Shown: piece after piece, positions 21,635 to 33,990 of the stretch | How the letters are laid out: each line of letters starts with the position of its first letter | Position numbering within the stretch: the stretch's first letter is position 1 | Source: Voacanga thouarsii | Taxonomy: Eukaryota > Streptophyta > Magnoliopsida > Gentianales > Apocynaceae | Length of the DNA stretch: 64,000 bases | Assembly (NCBI GenBank): GCA_026120185.1 | Contig: JANUWF010002022.1 | Span: forward strand, 2,464,001-2,528,000 | Reading direction: 5' to 3' | The notes under the pieces: generated by a model | Told to the model about the DNA's origin: nothing | Database searches by the model: none | What the model saw: only the letters and a program-made list of their open reading frames with translations | Made by a program: the position numbers and the translations under genes

Positions 21635-23174
21635 TGATGTGTATGAATTTGGGTATAAAAAATCATATAAAAATAAGCACATTCCCAATCAAGTTTCAAT
21701 TAAAACGTTAACCCCAAATTACACATATGAGCAAGTGTACTTATTATTAAACATAGCATAGGGTTTAAAATGAGTATCTATCCTCAAGGAACAAGTATAC
21801 GGTAATCATTTTTCTTTCATTGTTTAACCGACTCAATAAAGTAAAAAAGAATAAAAATAAAATAAAATAAAATAAAAGAATATATACATATCAAGGATGA
21901 AGAATTATGTAACTCAAATAATTATTTTGACAAATACGACCTTAAAGTACCCAATTATTATTATAACTAATCATTCTCTTGGCATCATGAAGGATTAAGA
22001 TAGATTCACTTCTTTTCCAATTCATGAAATCACTATCTTCTAGACAAATTAGCATCACATATCCTGTCTCAACTAAGTCACCCAAAAGATGCATTAAACA
22101 TAATCCTTGATTAAATCCCCATATCTTGGCAAATTTAAAACATAAAATTAAGCAATGAATCCATATCCTAGCAAACATCAATTAACCTTTAATTACTCAG
22201 TTTTTATCAATTAACCCATTTTTCAAGCAAGTTAATAGACAACAAATAGGAAATTAATGAATTGAAACCACCATCAACCCCTTTTCCAAGCAAGTTAATA
22301 GAAAGAAATAACAAATTAATATCGTAATCAGCATAAGTAATTAGATACCAAGAATATTAATCAATTAATCAAAAGATCAAAGTAACTCTAAAAATCAAGA
22401 ATACCGAAAACAATGTCAAATTACAATAAAATAATTAATACATCATTGTTCAAGAAAAGAAAACAAAGTTAAAAGAAAGCACTCATGGACAAGCTTCATT
22501 CTTCTTCCTTCGCAGACTCTCTTGTACAATCCTCCTTGATTTGATGAATTCCTCCTTAAACTTGAGTGATTTTATGTTTTGCTCCTTAAATTCACACATT
22601 TGACTTGTGTTTTTCCTCTATTTATAGGCTTTAGAAGTGCATAAATTCGTCCTTCTAGGGTTTTTATCCGAATAGAAGTAGGAAAATACAAAAACTCTGA
22701 AACTTGCAAAAAACGCGTATGAAAATCAAGGCACCACCTCTGTACCAGTGCACAGCCGGCGCTGCCTATCCTGCCTAGGGCTGGCACCGGTTGCATTCTA
22801 TCTGCCTGTCCGTTCGCCTATTTTTCTTGATTTTTATGCCATGTTCTTCCAAGTTGCAGCTGGAGCCGCCTCTGAGCTCCTAACCGGTGCCGACTGTGTT
22901 CTATTCAGCCCCTGTTTCGTAGATTTTTTATTACCTCAAAGTACGTGCCAACAATGCATGGCCTGCGCCGCTTGTCCTGTCCTGACCAGCGCCACCTCTA
23001 GTCTGTTTAGCGACGATTTGCCTTATTTTACCCTTAAAATCTGAAATAATGCACAAAATACCTTTCTAATGGTAAACTCTCAAATATGATGGAATATGAC
23101 CAGTTATTGCACAAAATGTATCACAAAATGGCCTTAAATAACTAGAAAATATATGACTAATTTAGGCCCTATCA
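21635..23174 (-). mobile_element. Solo LTR of K family (Athila/Tat type), minus strand
   Basis: A 1540-bp unit bounded by TGATGTG and CCTATCA with the 5-bp duplication GGTAT on both sides (21630-21634, 23175-23179). Its reverse complement aligns with the plus-strand LTR at 46350-47773 (shared TGATAGGG, TTTTTCTAGTTATTT, and end region). There is no internal domain, so it is a solo LTR. The corresponding site in Copia B's 3' LTR (about 38236) is uninterrupted. Confidence 0.92.
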
Positions 23175-24419
23175 GGTATATTACTCTTGTTAGTTAAGAC
23201 GGACTCATGCAATAGAGTTTCTATACCTCATTTTGTGAAGTTAAATCACCCTATTGTGATTGTCCAAGATAATTTAATAATCCAGGGCCCTGGGAACATG
23301 ACTCTAGAATGTGTTCTTTTAGGTAGCTTCCAATGATAAGCAAGTAGATTCGAGTGAGTTACGAATTATTGGACTAGAAATCTAAGGATGGAAGATGTCT
23401 TTGAGATTGGTGTTAGTACATTTATCCTATTCCATTGATGGGTATTATATAGAGAGGTATTTATGTTATTTCACATGTAGGTCGGAGATATTATTTTAGC
23501 AATATTATTCTTAGGGTCAATATTTTCATATGGTGATAAATAGAATATTTAAAATGGTAAAACGCATCTATTTGATAGTAAGGACATTTTGGTCATTTTA
23601 GTAGCCATGAATAATGTGTCTCTTGGTCCCCAGAGTAGCTCAAGTTACTTTGGTGCTGTCTAGACACAATCTGGGCTTCATGAATAATTATTTGGAAGAG
23701 AAATAAAATTTATTGTCAGAGTCCAATTAGAATTAATTAATTAGTCTTAGATTTTTCATAAAGCCCAGAAAATATAATTAATGAATTCAGGAAATTGGGC
23801 TGGAATAAATTATTTTATTGGGCTGATATATGTTAACATATATTAAGAGTCCAATTGAAAATTGTCTTGAGTATTTGAGAAAGCCCAGAAAAGATAAATA
23901 AGAGGATTAGTTTATGAGCCCAACACCAAGCCCATTAGGGCTTAGTGTGTTTTAGCCCACTAGGGTTTCATTACACCCTAGGGTGACCAAAATATATAAG
24001 GAAGAGATGAAAAGGTTTCCTAACCCTAGCTCTCTCCCTCTTGTGTGTGCAGCCACCCTTCCTTTTGTGTTTCCTCTTCCTTCTCTCCTTTCTCTCTAGG
24101 ACTGGATCCTGGTCATCCACAGGAGTTTTCACCAAGCTAACCCAAAATTAAGGTAGAGTCATACTCCGAAAGACTAAGAGAAGAAGCTTGGAGAAGTTGG
24201 ATACGTAGGAGCAGAAGATTGGTAAGAAAACCGATCGAACCATCGAGGCCTCCTTCTCCCTTTCTATCGCAAGATCCAGTAAGATCCAGTGTACCCCGGC
24301 ACCTTGTTGGTTAATCCATGACCAAACAAGACAAGTAAGTACTCTCTCCTAGATGTGGATCAGAAAACTGAAAATTTTTCGTTGCGTTTTCTTTGGTGTT
24401 TTCTATTTTTGATCCTTCA
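23175..24419 (+). mobile_element. Copia B 5' LTR, segment 3
   Basis: Continues the LTR, matching 38240-39466. A TATA box lies at 23991-24000 and the LTR closes at CCTTCA. Total LTR length without the two insertions is about 1.88 kb. Confidence 0.9.
23991..24000 (+). promoter_or_regulatory. TATA box of Copia B LTR
   Basis: AATATATAAG followed by a CT-rich leader; conserved as AATATATAG at about 39046-39054 in the 3' LTR. Motif and position only. Confidence 0.5.
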
Positions 24420-24421
24420 AT

Positions 24422-24433
24422 TGGTATTAGTGA
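24422..24433 (+). other. Primer binding site of Copia B
   Basis: TGGTATTAGTGA, three bases after the LTR end, is a decayed form of TGGTATCAGAGC. Same spacing as in Copia C and D (LTR end, AT, then TGG). Confidence 0.82.
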
Positions 24434-26106
24434 CATGGTTTTCTTCTAGGAGTATGTACCAGGGTTAAAAACTAGAAAAGGTGGTTCATTTACTATGAAA
24501 AATGAATCTTTTGTGATTTCATGTGATCCCCTATACAATGGTTTCTAGATCTCATGTACGCCTCGCGGTTATAGGCATAGGATGTTGTATTCTAATGGTT
24601 TTCCCATTGTTTTTTCTAGTTTTGAGTAGATGCGATGTATGCCTCTTGTTTAGAGGTATAGGTACTTGTAAAGGCATGGTTTTATGCCCAGTTTTGCATT
24701 TCTCTTAACATATAAATATTGGGGACTGAAGAACATAATTGATAGAATGGTTGAGGGGTGGAAAAATGGCTGAAAAGTAGGATTTTTTTAAGAAATCGGC
24801 GAACTCCAGAACAGACCCGGTGTAAGGTACCCAATAGACTTGGCGCCAGGTCCATTCTGCTCAGCAGGAGGAGAAATAACATGGACCCAGCGCTAGGTGG
24901 GTCAAATGGACCCGGTGCCAGGTCCATCTGTCCAAATTTTTTATTTATTTATTTTTTATCCAAGAAAAGGGTAGACTTGGAAAGCAGATGCACTCAATTT
25001 TGTCCAAGATAAGGGAGAGCACTGTTGAAGTTCTGTACCTCAATTTTTTCTTGATGTAATCATGTTTTGAAGCCATTGTATGAGGTTAATTTTCTATAAT
25101 AGTTTTATTTATCTATGGATGAATAATTTGTATGAAAATAAGTAGTAAAGGTTGGAACCACCTTAAGATTAAACAAGATCATTAAATTTTAAATTCATGA
25201 TGTTTAATCCATTATTTGGTCACTTAGAAATAAATGAATAGTTTGAGCATGAAAAAGTTTACTTTTGTTATCATACTTATTTTATTTTTGTGATCAAATG
25301 CGCAAGTTCTTGTGAAACCAAAGCCTCACTAGATAGAATGGTTGTTGATAAAACATTTCAATCTAAGAAACTTTAAAATAAAAGAGTTCATGGTTTATTC
25401 ACTTAAAAGGTTCATTCCTTGCAATAGAGAATAATGTTGAACTTGAGGTTGTTTAATAAAGTTTTACTTGGCCGTTAACTTAAAAGAGTAAAATAAATTA
25501 ATAGCTTATTCTCTCAAAGGATTTAATCCTTAACATAGAAAATAATATTTATTTTTAGTTTTTTTTACTAAAGTTAATAAAGCCATAAGATTGTAGAAAA
25601 CGTTTTTGGTCCTAAAATTCTATTTTCAATTAAAGATTAAGTGGGAGTGGGGTTCCAATGACCTCATGGCTTCCATGACAACTCTTATTAGAGATAGTGG
25701 ATTTCCTCATGTCATTCTGAGCATGACTCCCTATCGAATGGATTTCCACAAGTATCTAAAACTAATGGAAAATTAAAATTAAATGCCTAGGGTATGTGCT
25801 AAGATTGACCAACCTACATTGGAGGTTTTTAACACTGGATTGCCCATAGGTGGTGTGAATCAGTGGCCATCCTATTGTTCGAACTTTTTTTAGATCATTA
25901 CCTATTAAGGAAGTTTTGATTCGTGATGGTTATACACTTAACTTAGAATGCTATTAATCTTCCTACGAAGCTCTGTTAGTCTTTCTAAGAGCCAAACTAT
26001 TTATATTATTGATAATGGTTTTAAGAGTTATCTATTAGCAAAGAAATAATATAAAGAAATGTGCATTTTTTACAAACTAAATGAATATTTTTCGCAATAT
26101 TTTAGA
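24434..26106 (+). other. Copia B untranslated leader
   Basis: No credible reading frame. Contains two small hairpins (24557-24579 and 24638-24660) that recur in Copia C and D leaders, and two GC-rich palindromic modules (24814-24855 and 24880-24926) that resemble those in this element's own LTR. Confidence 0.7.
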
Positions 26107-26930
26107 ATGTCTGATTTTAGTCCATTGTCAATCATTCTCAAGGAGAATAAGTTGACAGGCCCAAATTATGTGGACTGAAAGAGGAACTTGAACATAGTAC
26201 TCACTCCCGAGAAGTACTATATTCTTATGGATCCCTGTCCTATGATTGGGGAATATTCCACTGATCAGTAGCGAGAGACCAAAAAGGCATGGAAGAAAGC
26301 TGCCAAGATGGCTACGTGCTATATGTTGGCTTCCATATCTAGTGTGCTCCAATCTAAGCATGATCACATGGCCACTACGTGCGATATTAATTTGTTATTG
26401 CGTACCATGTTTGCTGACAAGAGTCGGCTCGTAAGGCAGGAAGCTCTTAAGGCAATCATAAACACTAGGATGGCTGAGGGGGCATCGGTTCGAGAGCATT
26501 TGCTCAAGATGATTGCCTACTTCGAGGAGGCCGAGGTCCTAGGGGTAACAATAGATCCTGAGAGCCAAATTGACATGGTTCTTGAAACTCTACCTGATTC
26601 ATGTTCATAGTTCAAGTTGAACTACACAATGAAAAAATTAGATATGAATCTCACAGAGCTTATGAAAGAGCTCCAGGTGATAGAAAAGATCATGAAGCCC
26701 ATGTTAAAGGTTTTGATCTCTCGTTCTGTTACTTCTAGAATTAAGGCAAAGCCTAAAAATTAAAGAAGAGGAAGGTCCAGAATAACACAGGAGCCCAACC
26801 CAAAATATCTAGTCATGCCAAGCCCAATGGGCAGCCCAAAGGTAAATCTTTCAAGTGTAGCAAGAAGGGGCATTGGAAGAAAGATTGTCTAGACTTCATA
26901 GCCAAATCTACTTCAGGTATTACTCTATAC
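26107..26930 (+). pseudogene. gag: Copia B gag, broken
   Basis: ATG at 26107 opens a UBN2-type gag (ENKLTGPNYVD, then CYMLASISSVLQSKHDHM and INTRMAEGASVREHLLKM). Stops at 26176-26178 (TGA at a Trp position), 26269-26271 (TAG) and 26608-26610 (TAG) break the frame. The nucleocapsid knuckle after a frameshift reads SFKCSKKGHWKKDC, so the first zinc-binding Cys is replaced by Ser. Clearly related to the gags of C (32827) and D (59270). Confidence 0.88.
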
Positions 26931-27370
26931 GTAAAGTCTATTTTGATGGTTGGATTAACATCTTCCTGGATAGTTGATTCTGGAACCACTGACCATGTCT
27001 ATAACTCTTTGTAGGGGTTCAGAAGGTCAAGGAGACTTAGAAAGGGTGAGTATAGACTTCAAGTAGGGGATAGAGTAAGAATATGGGCTGAAGCAGTAGG
27101 AGATCTTCAGCTTATTTTTTATTATAATAGGAAGTTACTTTTAAAATATATGTTATATGTTTCCTGTTTTAAGTAGAATTTGATTTCAGTTTCTAAATTG
27201 ATGAATCAAGGATATTCTATTTCTTTCTATTATGGTGTTTCCTTCAGTAGAAATGGTAATTTAATTTATACAGGAAACATGTATGTAAATATTTTTTATA
27301 TACATCATATTAGAAGTTAAATAAATAATATTCAAACTGAACCTCATAATAAAAAGAGAAAGACCATATT
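26931..27370 (+). pseudogene. pol: Copia B protease remnant
   Basis: Aspartic protease with SSWIVDSGTTDHVYNSL at about 26965-27013; the DSG triad is intact. A TAG follows where Copia C keeps Gln, and further stops occur before the integrase. Confidence 0.82.
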
Positions 27371-28440
27371 AAATAACTCGTATTTTTGGCACCTAAGATT
27401 GGGACATATAAATCCCAATCGGATTCAGAGACTAATCCATGATGGACTTTTAAGTTCATTGAGATTGGAAAAATAGCCTCAGTGTGAATCTTGCCTTAAA
27501 GGTAAAATGACCAAAAGGTCCTTTACTAAAAAGGTGGATAGAGCCACGAAAATACTAGCATTAGTTCATAGAATGTTTGTGGTTCGATGACTATACCAGT
27601 TAAAGGAGACTACGAGTACTTTATCACTTTCACAGATGATCACTCTTTTTGGTTATATTTATCTGATGAGGCACAAGTCTGGCTCTTTTGATAAATTCAA
27701 AGAGTTTAAGGCTGAAGTGGAGTATCAAACAGATAAATTAATTAAAGCTTTGAGATCGGATCGTGTTGAAGAGTACCGTCTTAGTGAGTTTAAGGATTAC
27801 TTGGTACATTATGGTATATTATCTTAGTTAACTGTGCCTGGGACTCCCCAACAGAATGGAGTAGTTGAGAGAAGAAACAGAATTTTGATAGAAATAGTTA
27901 GAAGCATGATGAGTCATGTGTCTCTTCCTATTTCTTTTTGGGGATATGCCTTAGAAACAGAGACATATATTTTGAACTTGATGCCTTCCAAATCAGTACC
28001 TAGGACACCTTATAAGATGTGGACTGGGCAAAACTCCAGTTTGAACAATTTCAAGATATAGGGTTGTCCAATTTATGTGTTGACAAAAGGAAGTAAGTTA
28101 GAACCAAGATCAGAATTATGCTATTTCGTTGGGTATCCAAAAAGAACAAGAAGTGGATATTTTTATCATCCTCAACAGCATAACGTACTTGTTCGTACTA
28201 ATGTTAGATACTTAGAGGATGAACAAGTTATATCCACCACGGGTTTAAGTAGAATAGAGTTAGAAGAGAAGTTGGTCACTGATGCAACTTCAGGTACTTC
28301 TAACACCCTGATCGAGGAATCAAGAGAAACATTATCGGATGTTCCTATAAAAATTGAGCCTCATTTTAGTGGGAAGATCACAAGAGTTCCAGAAAGATAG
28401 ACCAGAGAGATCTATGATCTAGTCTCTGATCATCAAGAAC
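27371..28440 (+). pseudogene. pol: Copia B integrase
   Basis: Zinc-binding residues are in FWHLRLGHINPNRIQRL and CESCLKGKMTKRSF. The first catalytic Asp region (LVHRMFVV, normally LVHTDVCG) is frameshifted and altered. The second Asp is in ALRSDRVEEY and the Glu in QNGVVERRNRI. SFWGYALETETYIL and LCYFVGYPKRTRSGYFYHP follow. Several stops interrupt it (for example after 27475 and near 27825). Confidence 0.87.
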
Positions 28441-29378
28441 AAGATCCCACTAGATACGAGGAGGCCATTATTGATGCTGATGTAGACAAATGATAGCTTG
28501 CCATGAATACTAAGATTGAGTTTATGTACCTAAATCAGGTCTGGGATCTTGTCACCGCACCTGATAGGATAAAACTAATTGGGTGCAAGTGGGTATACAA
28601 GAGGAGGAGAGGTGTGGATGAAAAGGTTGAAACCTATAAAGTAAGGTTGATTGCTAAAGGTTATACTAAAAAAGAAGGGATCGATTATGAGGAAACGTTT
28701 TCACCAGTAGCCATGCTTAAGTCTATCCGCATTCTTTTAGCCATCACATGTCATTATGACTACGAGATATGGCAAATGGATGTAAAGGCGGCTTTCTTAA
28801 ATGGCTATCTTAGCGAAAACATCTATATGTCCCAACTAAAAGGTTTTGTAACTAGAGGTCAAGAACAAATGGTCTGTAAGCTTAAGAAGTTCATCTATGG
28901 ACTTAAGCAAGCGTCGCGAGTATGGAACATGTGTTTCAATAAAACTGTGAAGGCTTATGGTTTCATTCAAAATGTGGATGAACCATGTATGTATAAGAAA
29001 TCAGACAGTGGCAAAGTGATTTTCTTGGTACTTTATATAGATGACATTCTACTGATTGGAAATAGTATAGGAACATTGTCATCTGTTAAGGTTTGGCTAT
29101 CTAGTCAATTTAGCATGAAAGACATGGGAGAAGCTAGCTATATTCTAGGTATTAAACTTCTTAGAGATAAGAAGTAGAGAATGTTAGACTTATCCCAATT
29201 TGCTTATATTGACAAGATGTTGATGAAGTATAGCATGGATCAAAGTAAATGGGCTATTATACCCTTTAGACATGGATTATCCTTATCTTGCAAGTAGTGT
29301 CCTCAGATATTGGAAGACAAGTAGAAAATAAGCAGGATCCTTTATGCTTCAGTTGTGGAAAGTTTCATGTGTGCTATG
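28441..29378 (+). pseudogene. pol: Copia B reverse transcriptase, cut by Copia C
   Basis: Best-preserved coding block of the window: 28503-29177 is open for 224 residues. Motifs: GCKWVYKRRRGVDEK, KGYTKKEGIDYEETFSPVAM, WQMDVKAAFLNG, YGLKQASRVWN, and the catalytic LVLYIDDILLIGN at about 29028-29060. A TAG at 29175-29177 ends it, and the frame continues to SMDQSKWAIIPFRHGLSLS with more stops. At 29378, within the start of RNase H (YASVVESFMCAM), Copia C begins and the rest of B's RNase H is missing. Confidence 0.9.
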
Positions 29379-31173
29379 TGTTGGGAGATATGCCCTCTTA
29401 GACTAGGTTTCTGATGTAAATATCGAATGTTTTAAAAAAAAAATTTATTTTTAGAAATTGTTTGTGAATTTACATTTTTATTTGTGCACAATTACGTTTG
29501 GAAAAAACCCATTGTATTTAAGTAAGTGATCCATGTGAATGGAGGTCTTTCACAATAAGGTATGGATCACGGGTTACTTAACACATAAACATTCATTCTT
29601 AACCGATTGATGAGAATGAGAATCTCATCATGTCTAGGTTATTATGTTGTGAATTTTAAATGCGGAATAGCTTACCTTTAGCCAGTGAGTAGTCCACTCA
29701 CTTCATGACATAAACGTATTTTGAATATGTAGAACAGGACTTGTAGTAGTGGTTTCTTAAAGTACTATATGGTAGAAACCTAGACTATTACCGCTACAGC
29801 GTGGACTAGTACTCTACGACTTGAGTATGAGTTGGTGGTCTGATGAAGCTGGAAGCATATACTTTGATATGCTATAGTTGAGATTCTATTGTAGGGCCAA
29901 TATACTTGCATGTTAGGTATGTGTGACTAGTTAATTAAGATAGACTTGTATAAGATAGTTTCTATACTATATCACCCATTGTGATTGTCTGAATGATCTA
30001 AATATCCAAGGCCCTGGGAAACATGATTTCGATGTTTGCTTTAGGGTAGCTCCATTGGAAAGCGAAAATAATCCAAGAAGTCGTGGATCATTGGACTAGA
30101 GGCCTTAGGTTGGTAGATGTCATTTAGAGAAGTGTTAGTACACTTCTTCCTTTCTAAATGTACGATAATGTATAAAGGGGTATTTTAGTCATTACACCTG
30201 TAGACCTGTAGGTCAGAGACTTTGCTAACGCAGCATTGTCCTTGTGGTCAATATTTCCTTATGGTGATATTAGTAAATATTTAAAATGCAAAATATAGCT
30301 ATTTATATGGTAAGGGTATTTTGGTCATTTTAATAGCCAAGGCGGTGTGTCTTTTGGTCCCCAGTATAGACCGTGAGTCCTAATTAAATACGGGCTAAGG
30401 AATTGATCTTAAATTAAATGAAATTTATTTGATTTAAATAGCTTGATTTAATTATTGGGCTAGAATAAAATAAAAGTCTATGGAGAGAGAATTAATTAAA
30501 TTAGTTTGGTGGGTTAATTAATTATTCAGGGCTTTGGCTCAATTTGAATAATTAAAGATTAATCTGGGTCTAAACTAATATAGGCTTGTTAATTGGACTA
30601 GTTTATTTGGGCTGAAAAATTAATTATTAATTGGGCTATTTATTTGGTTCTAATTAGAATAATTAATTAAGCCCAAAAGGTTAAACTAAAAGTCCAATGG
30701 CCCAGTCCAGTTTAACCTAGGGTTTTATTTAAATTAAACAGGAGGATTGGATATAACGTTTTTTGACGGCCTCTTCTTTGTGTGGAAAAATTGCCAGACA
30801 TCTTTCTCCAAGAAAGTTCCCTAGCCTTGTAAGTTGTTCACCAAATGGAATTAGGCAGGCCATATACTGAAAGACCGAGAGTTTGGCATTCACCTACATG
30901 TAAAGACAGAATAGGAGACTTGCAGGAATCGTACCAGAGGTTTCCACCAGCACACCTACCCCGGTTGCGCACATTCCGGTCCAGCCAATTCTTAGAATGA
31001 GGAAAAGAGGTATTTTTTTAAACCTCAGAATTTGTGCAGAGCACGACCAGCACCAGCTAGGGTTGTCGAAGCTGGCACCGGCTCTGTTCGGTTCCCCTAT
31101 TCTTGAGTTTTTCCAATTTAGTTTTGTTTTTGCTTCCACTACGTGCCCTGTGTTTTCAGTTTTTATGCCTTCA
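29379..31173 (+). mobile_element. Copia C, 5' LTR
   Basis: A 1795-bp LTR opening TGTTGGGAGATATGCCC and closing ATGCCTTCA. Its first 750 bases are nearly identical to 36131-36900, but the remainder is clearly more diverged. GC-rich modules lie at 31039-31086. Same family as Copia D's LTR (55802-57564). Confidence 0.92.
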
Positions 31174-31175
31174 AT

Positions 31176-31187
31176 TGGTATCAGAGC
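31176..31187 (+). other. Primer binding site of Copia C
   Basis: Exact TGGTATCAGAGC two bases after the LTR end; iMet tRNA type. Confidence 0.93.
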
Positions 31188-32826
31188 ATGAAGGTTTTAT
31201 GAAAATATAGGGAGCATGCATCTAGATGAATAAAACTAGAAACATATGTGTGATTAAAATTGTGATCCTTCGTTGTTTATGGTATGAATAGATTCTCTGT
31301 TAAACCTCGCGGGCAGAGGTATAGGAGATATGTAATTTACTGTTTTTCTTTGCAAATCGTGTATGCCCAATGTTTATGGGTATAGGCAATTGTTGGTTTT
31401 GGTTGATTTCATTATATTTGGTTTGAAATCGGAGAGCCATTGATACCAGAAGTTGAGAAGAAAACAGGGAAAATTCGCAGAGGAAATTCGCAAAGAAGAA
31501 AAAAAACTGCAGGAAGAGTCGTCCAGATCGGAACCGGTGCCGGTTAGGGTCTGGAATTCGGCCCACGCGCTGGTTGCTCATGGTTCTTAGTTCTGTGCGG
31601 CGGGTATAGTGGACCACAATTCAGATGGGTGTCTGATGCAGTGCGGTGGGTGCAGTGGACTAAGGAATTTTTTTAAAAAAATTTTCCTTGTAATTTTTCT
31701 TGCAATTTCTTTTGGTTTTGGGGTCCATACTAGGCGAAGTTAATATTTAAGGAATATTTTTTCGTGAAAAATATTAGTAAGGGATTTTAGGGTTAAACAA
31801 GATCATTAATTAATTAATTAGTGTGTTTAATTCTATTATTTGAGCATGTAGGTTTAAAAATAGAACAACATGAAAACGTCTATTGTTTTCTAACATGCTA
31901 TTTATTTTTATATACCTATGTGCATGTTTTCTCAAAGACCAAAGTTTTTGGGAATGTTTTGAGAAGGAAAATATTTTTCTAAAAATTAAATGGTTATTTT
32001 AACTTGAACAAAAATTAATTCTTAGATATTTTCTCAAAGCATTTAATCCTTGACATCGAAAATATATTGGATTTAGATATTTTTTTAAGGTTAAAATAGA
32101 AAGCCATTTTGTTTTTATTTTTGCCTAAAGAAAATTGTTTTGTCAAATAAACTTGAGATCAAAGTCTCTAGAAAGTTTTAATTGGAAAATTTTTTAAATC
32201 ATTAAGTTTTTAACTTAAATAAAATTAGTCCATGGGAAAAAACTCTCAAAGGATATAAAACCTTAACATAGAGATTTTTGTGGACTTAGACATTTTATTT
32301 TTGAGTTAAGGGAAAATTTAATGGAAATTTTCAAAAGGGTATTTTTAAGAAAACCCTTGTTTTAAAAGACTAAGAGGGAGAGGGGTTCCAACGGCCCCAT
32401 GGCTTCCATCATGATCCTCATTAGAGATCGTGGGTCCCCTCACGTCACCCTGGGAGTGAACCTGTATAGGATGGGGATACCACAAGGATCTAGATCTAAT
32501 AGAGGGATGTAATTAATAACCCGATGCACGTACTGTGATTGGCCAGCCCCTCGTTGGAGGTCATGGTGCGAGGTATGCCATAGAAAATGAGAGAAAACGG
32601 CCATCCCCTCGATGGAGTTACCTTCAAGATCATTACCTAGAAGGAAAATTAATTTGTGATGGTTAACACACTTAGCTTAGGAAATTGTTAATTTTCCCAA
32701 GAAGCTATGTCAGTTTTCCTAAGAGCCAAATTGATTATTATTAGTTTTGATAATAAGGATAAAGTGCACATATTTGTTTTATTTTCACAAACTAAATTTT
32801 TTTCTTTTATTTTTTGATTTTCAGAA
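31188..32826 (+). other. Copia C untranslated leader
   Basis: Noncoding. Holds paired hairpins at 31301-31323 and 31362-31384, the AACCGG-TG-CCGGTT palindrome at 31532-31545, and a tandem pair of GTGCGGYGGGT...AGTGGAC words at about 31595 and 31641. The remainder is AT-rich. Confidence 0.7.
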
Positions 32827-33635
32827 ATGGTGGGAGGTTCTTTTAGTTCATTGGCCGTTATTCTCCGAGAGAATAAGCTAACGGGACCAAACTATATAGA
32901 CTGGAAGAGGAACTTGGACATAATACTCACAGCGGAAGAGTGTAAGTATGTCCTTTACGAAACCTGCCCTGTTATCGAGGAGGGTTCCACTGTCGAGGAG
33001 CGTGAGGTTGAGAATGCATGGAAGAAGGCCGACGAGATGGCTCGTTGTTACATGTTGGCCTCCATGTCTAATATGGTCCAATCCAAACATGAGCACATGA
33101 CCACTGTGTATGATATAACCCAATCATTAGCCATAGTGTTCGTGGATAAGAGCCGACCCACAAGGTAGGAGACTCTTCGAACCATCATTAACACTAAGAT
33201 GGCTGAGGGAACATCAGTCAGAGAGCATATGCTCATGATTATTGCTGCTTTGAGAAGGCAGAAATCTTAGAGGCTGTCATTGACCCTGAGAGCTAAGTGG
33301 ACATGGTTCTCAAATCTCTACCGGGTTCCTTTACTCAATTCAAGTTGAATTATAACATGAACAAGTTGAACATGGGTTTAACTGAGTTGATGAAGGAGCT
33401 CTAGATGGCAGAGAAGGTCATGAAGCCATAATCTAAGGCTATGATTGCTAAGGCTTCATCTCCTAGAATTGGGCCCAAGCCCAGGAAGTTCAAGAAGAAG
33501 AAAGGGAAAGCAGTGGCCCTGCCCAAGACCCAGCCCAAAGATAAAGCCAAGGGCAAGTGCTTCAAATGTAGACTGAAGGGACACTGAAAAAAGGAGTGTC
33601 CAGATCTTCAAGTCAAGAAAAACCCCACAGGTAAT
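32827..33635 (+). pseudogene. gag: Copia C gag, broken
   Basis: ATG at 32827 opens 113 residues of gag (VILRENKLTGPNYIDWKRNL, CYMLASMSNMVQSKHEHM) to a TAG at 33166-33168, where relatives have Gln. The frame resumes with INTKMAEGTSVREHML, shifts near 33240, and ends in a zinc knuckle CFKCRLKGH with a TGA in place of the following Trp, then KKECPDL. Same family as D's gag. Confidence 0.9.
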
Positions 33636-33990
33636 ATTTTTTATCTAGAGTCTATATCAATGGTTGGATCAACTTCTACTTGGATTGTTGATTCAGGAGC
33701 CATTGATCACATTTGTAACTCCTTACAGGGGTTTAGAAAGATTAGAAGACTCTAGAAGGGTGAATATGGATTACTTGTGGGAAATAGAGCACAAGTTTGG
33801 GCCCTTGTAGTGGGAGAGCTGGATCTTGTTTTTTATTATAATAGAATAGTGGTTTTGAAATATATGTTATATGTACCTGAATTTCGACAGAATTTGATTT
33901 TGGTTGCAAAACTAATAAATTAAGAATATTCTGTATCTTTCCATTCTGGTATTTCTATCAGTAAAGATGGAGAAATTTTATGTACTGGGC
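33636..33990 (+). pseudogene. pol: Copia C protease remnant
   Basis: STWIVDSGAIDHICNSLQGF marks the aspartic protease with DSG intact. A TAG at a position that is Arg in Copia B (RRLRKGEY) follows shortly and another stop appears before the integrase. Confidence 0.85.
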
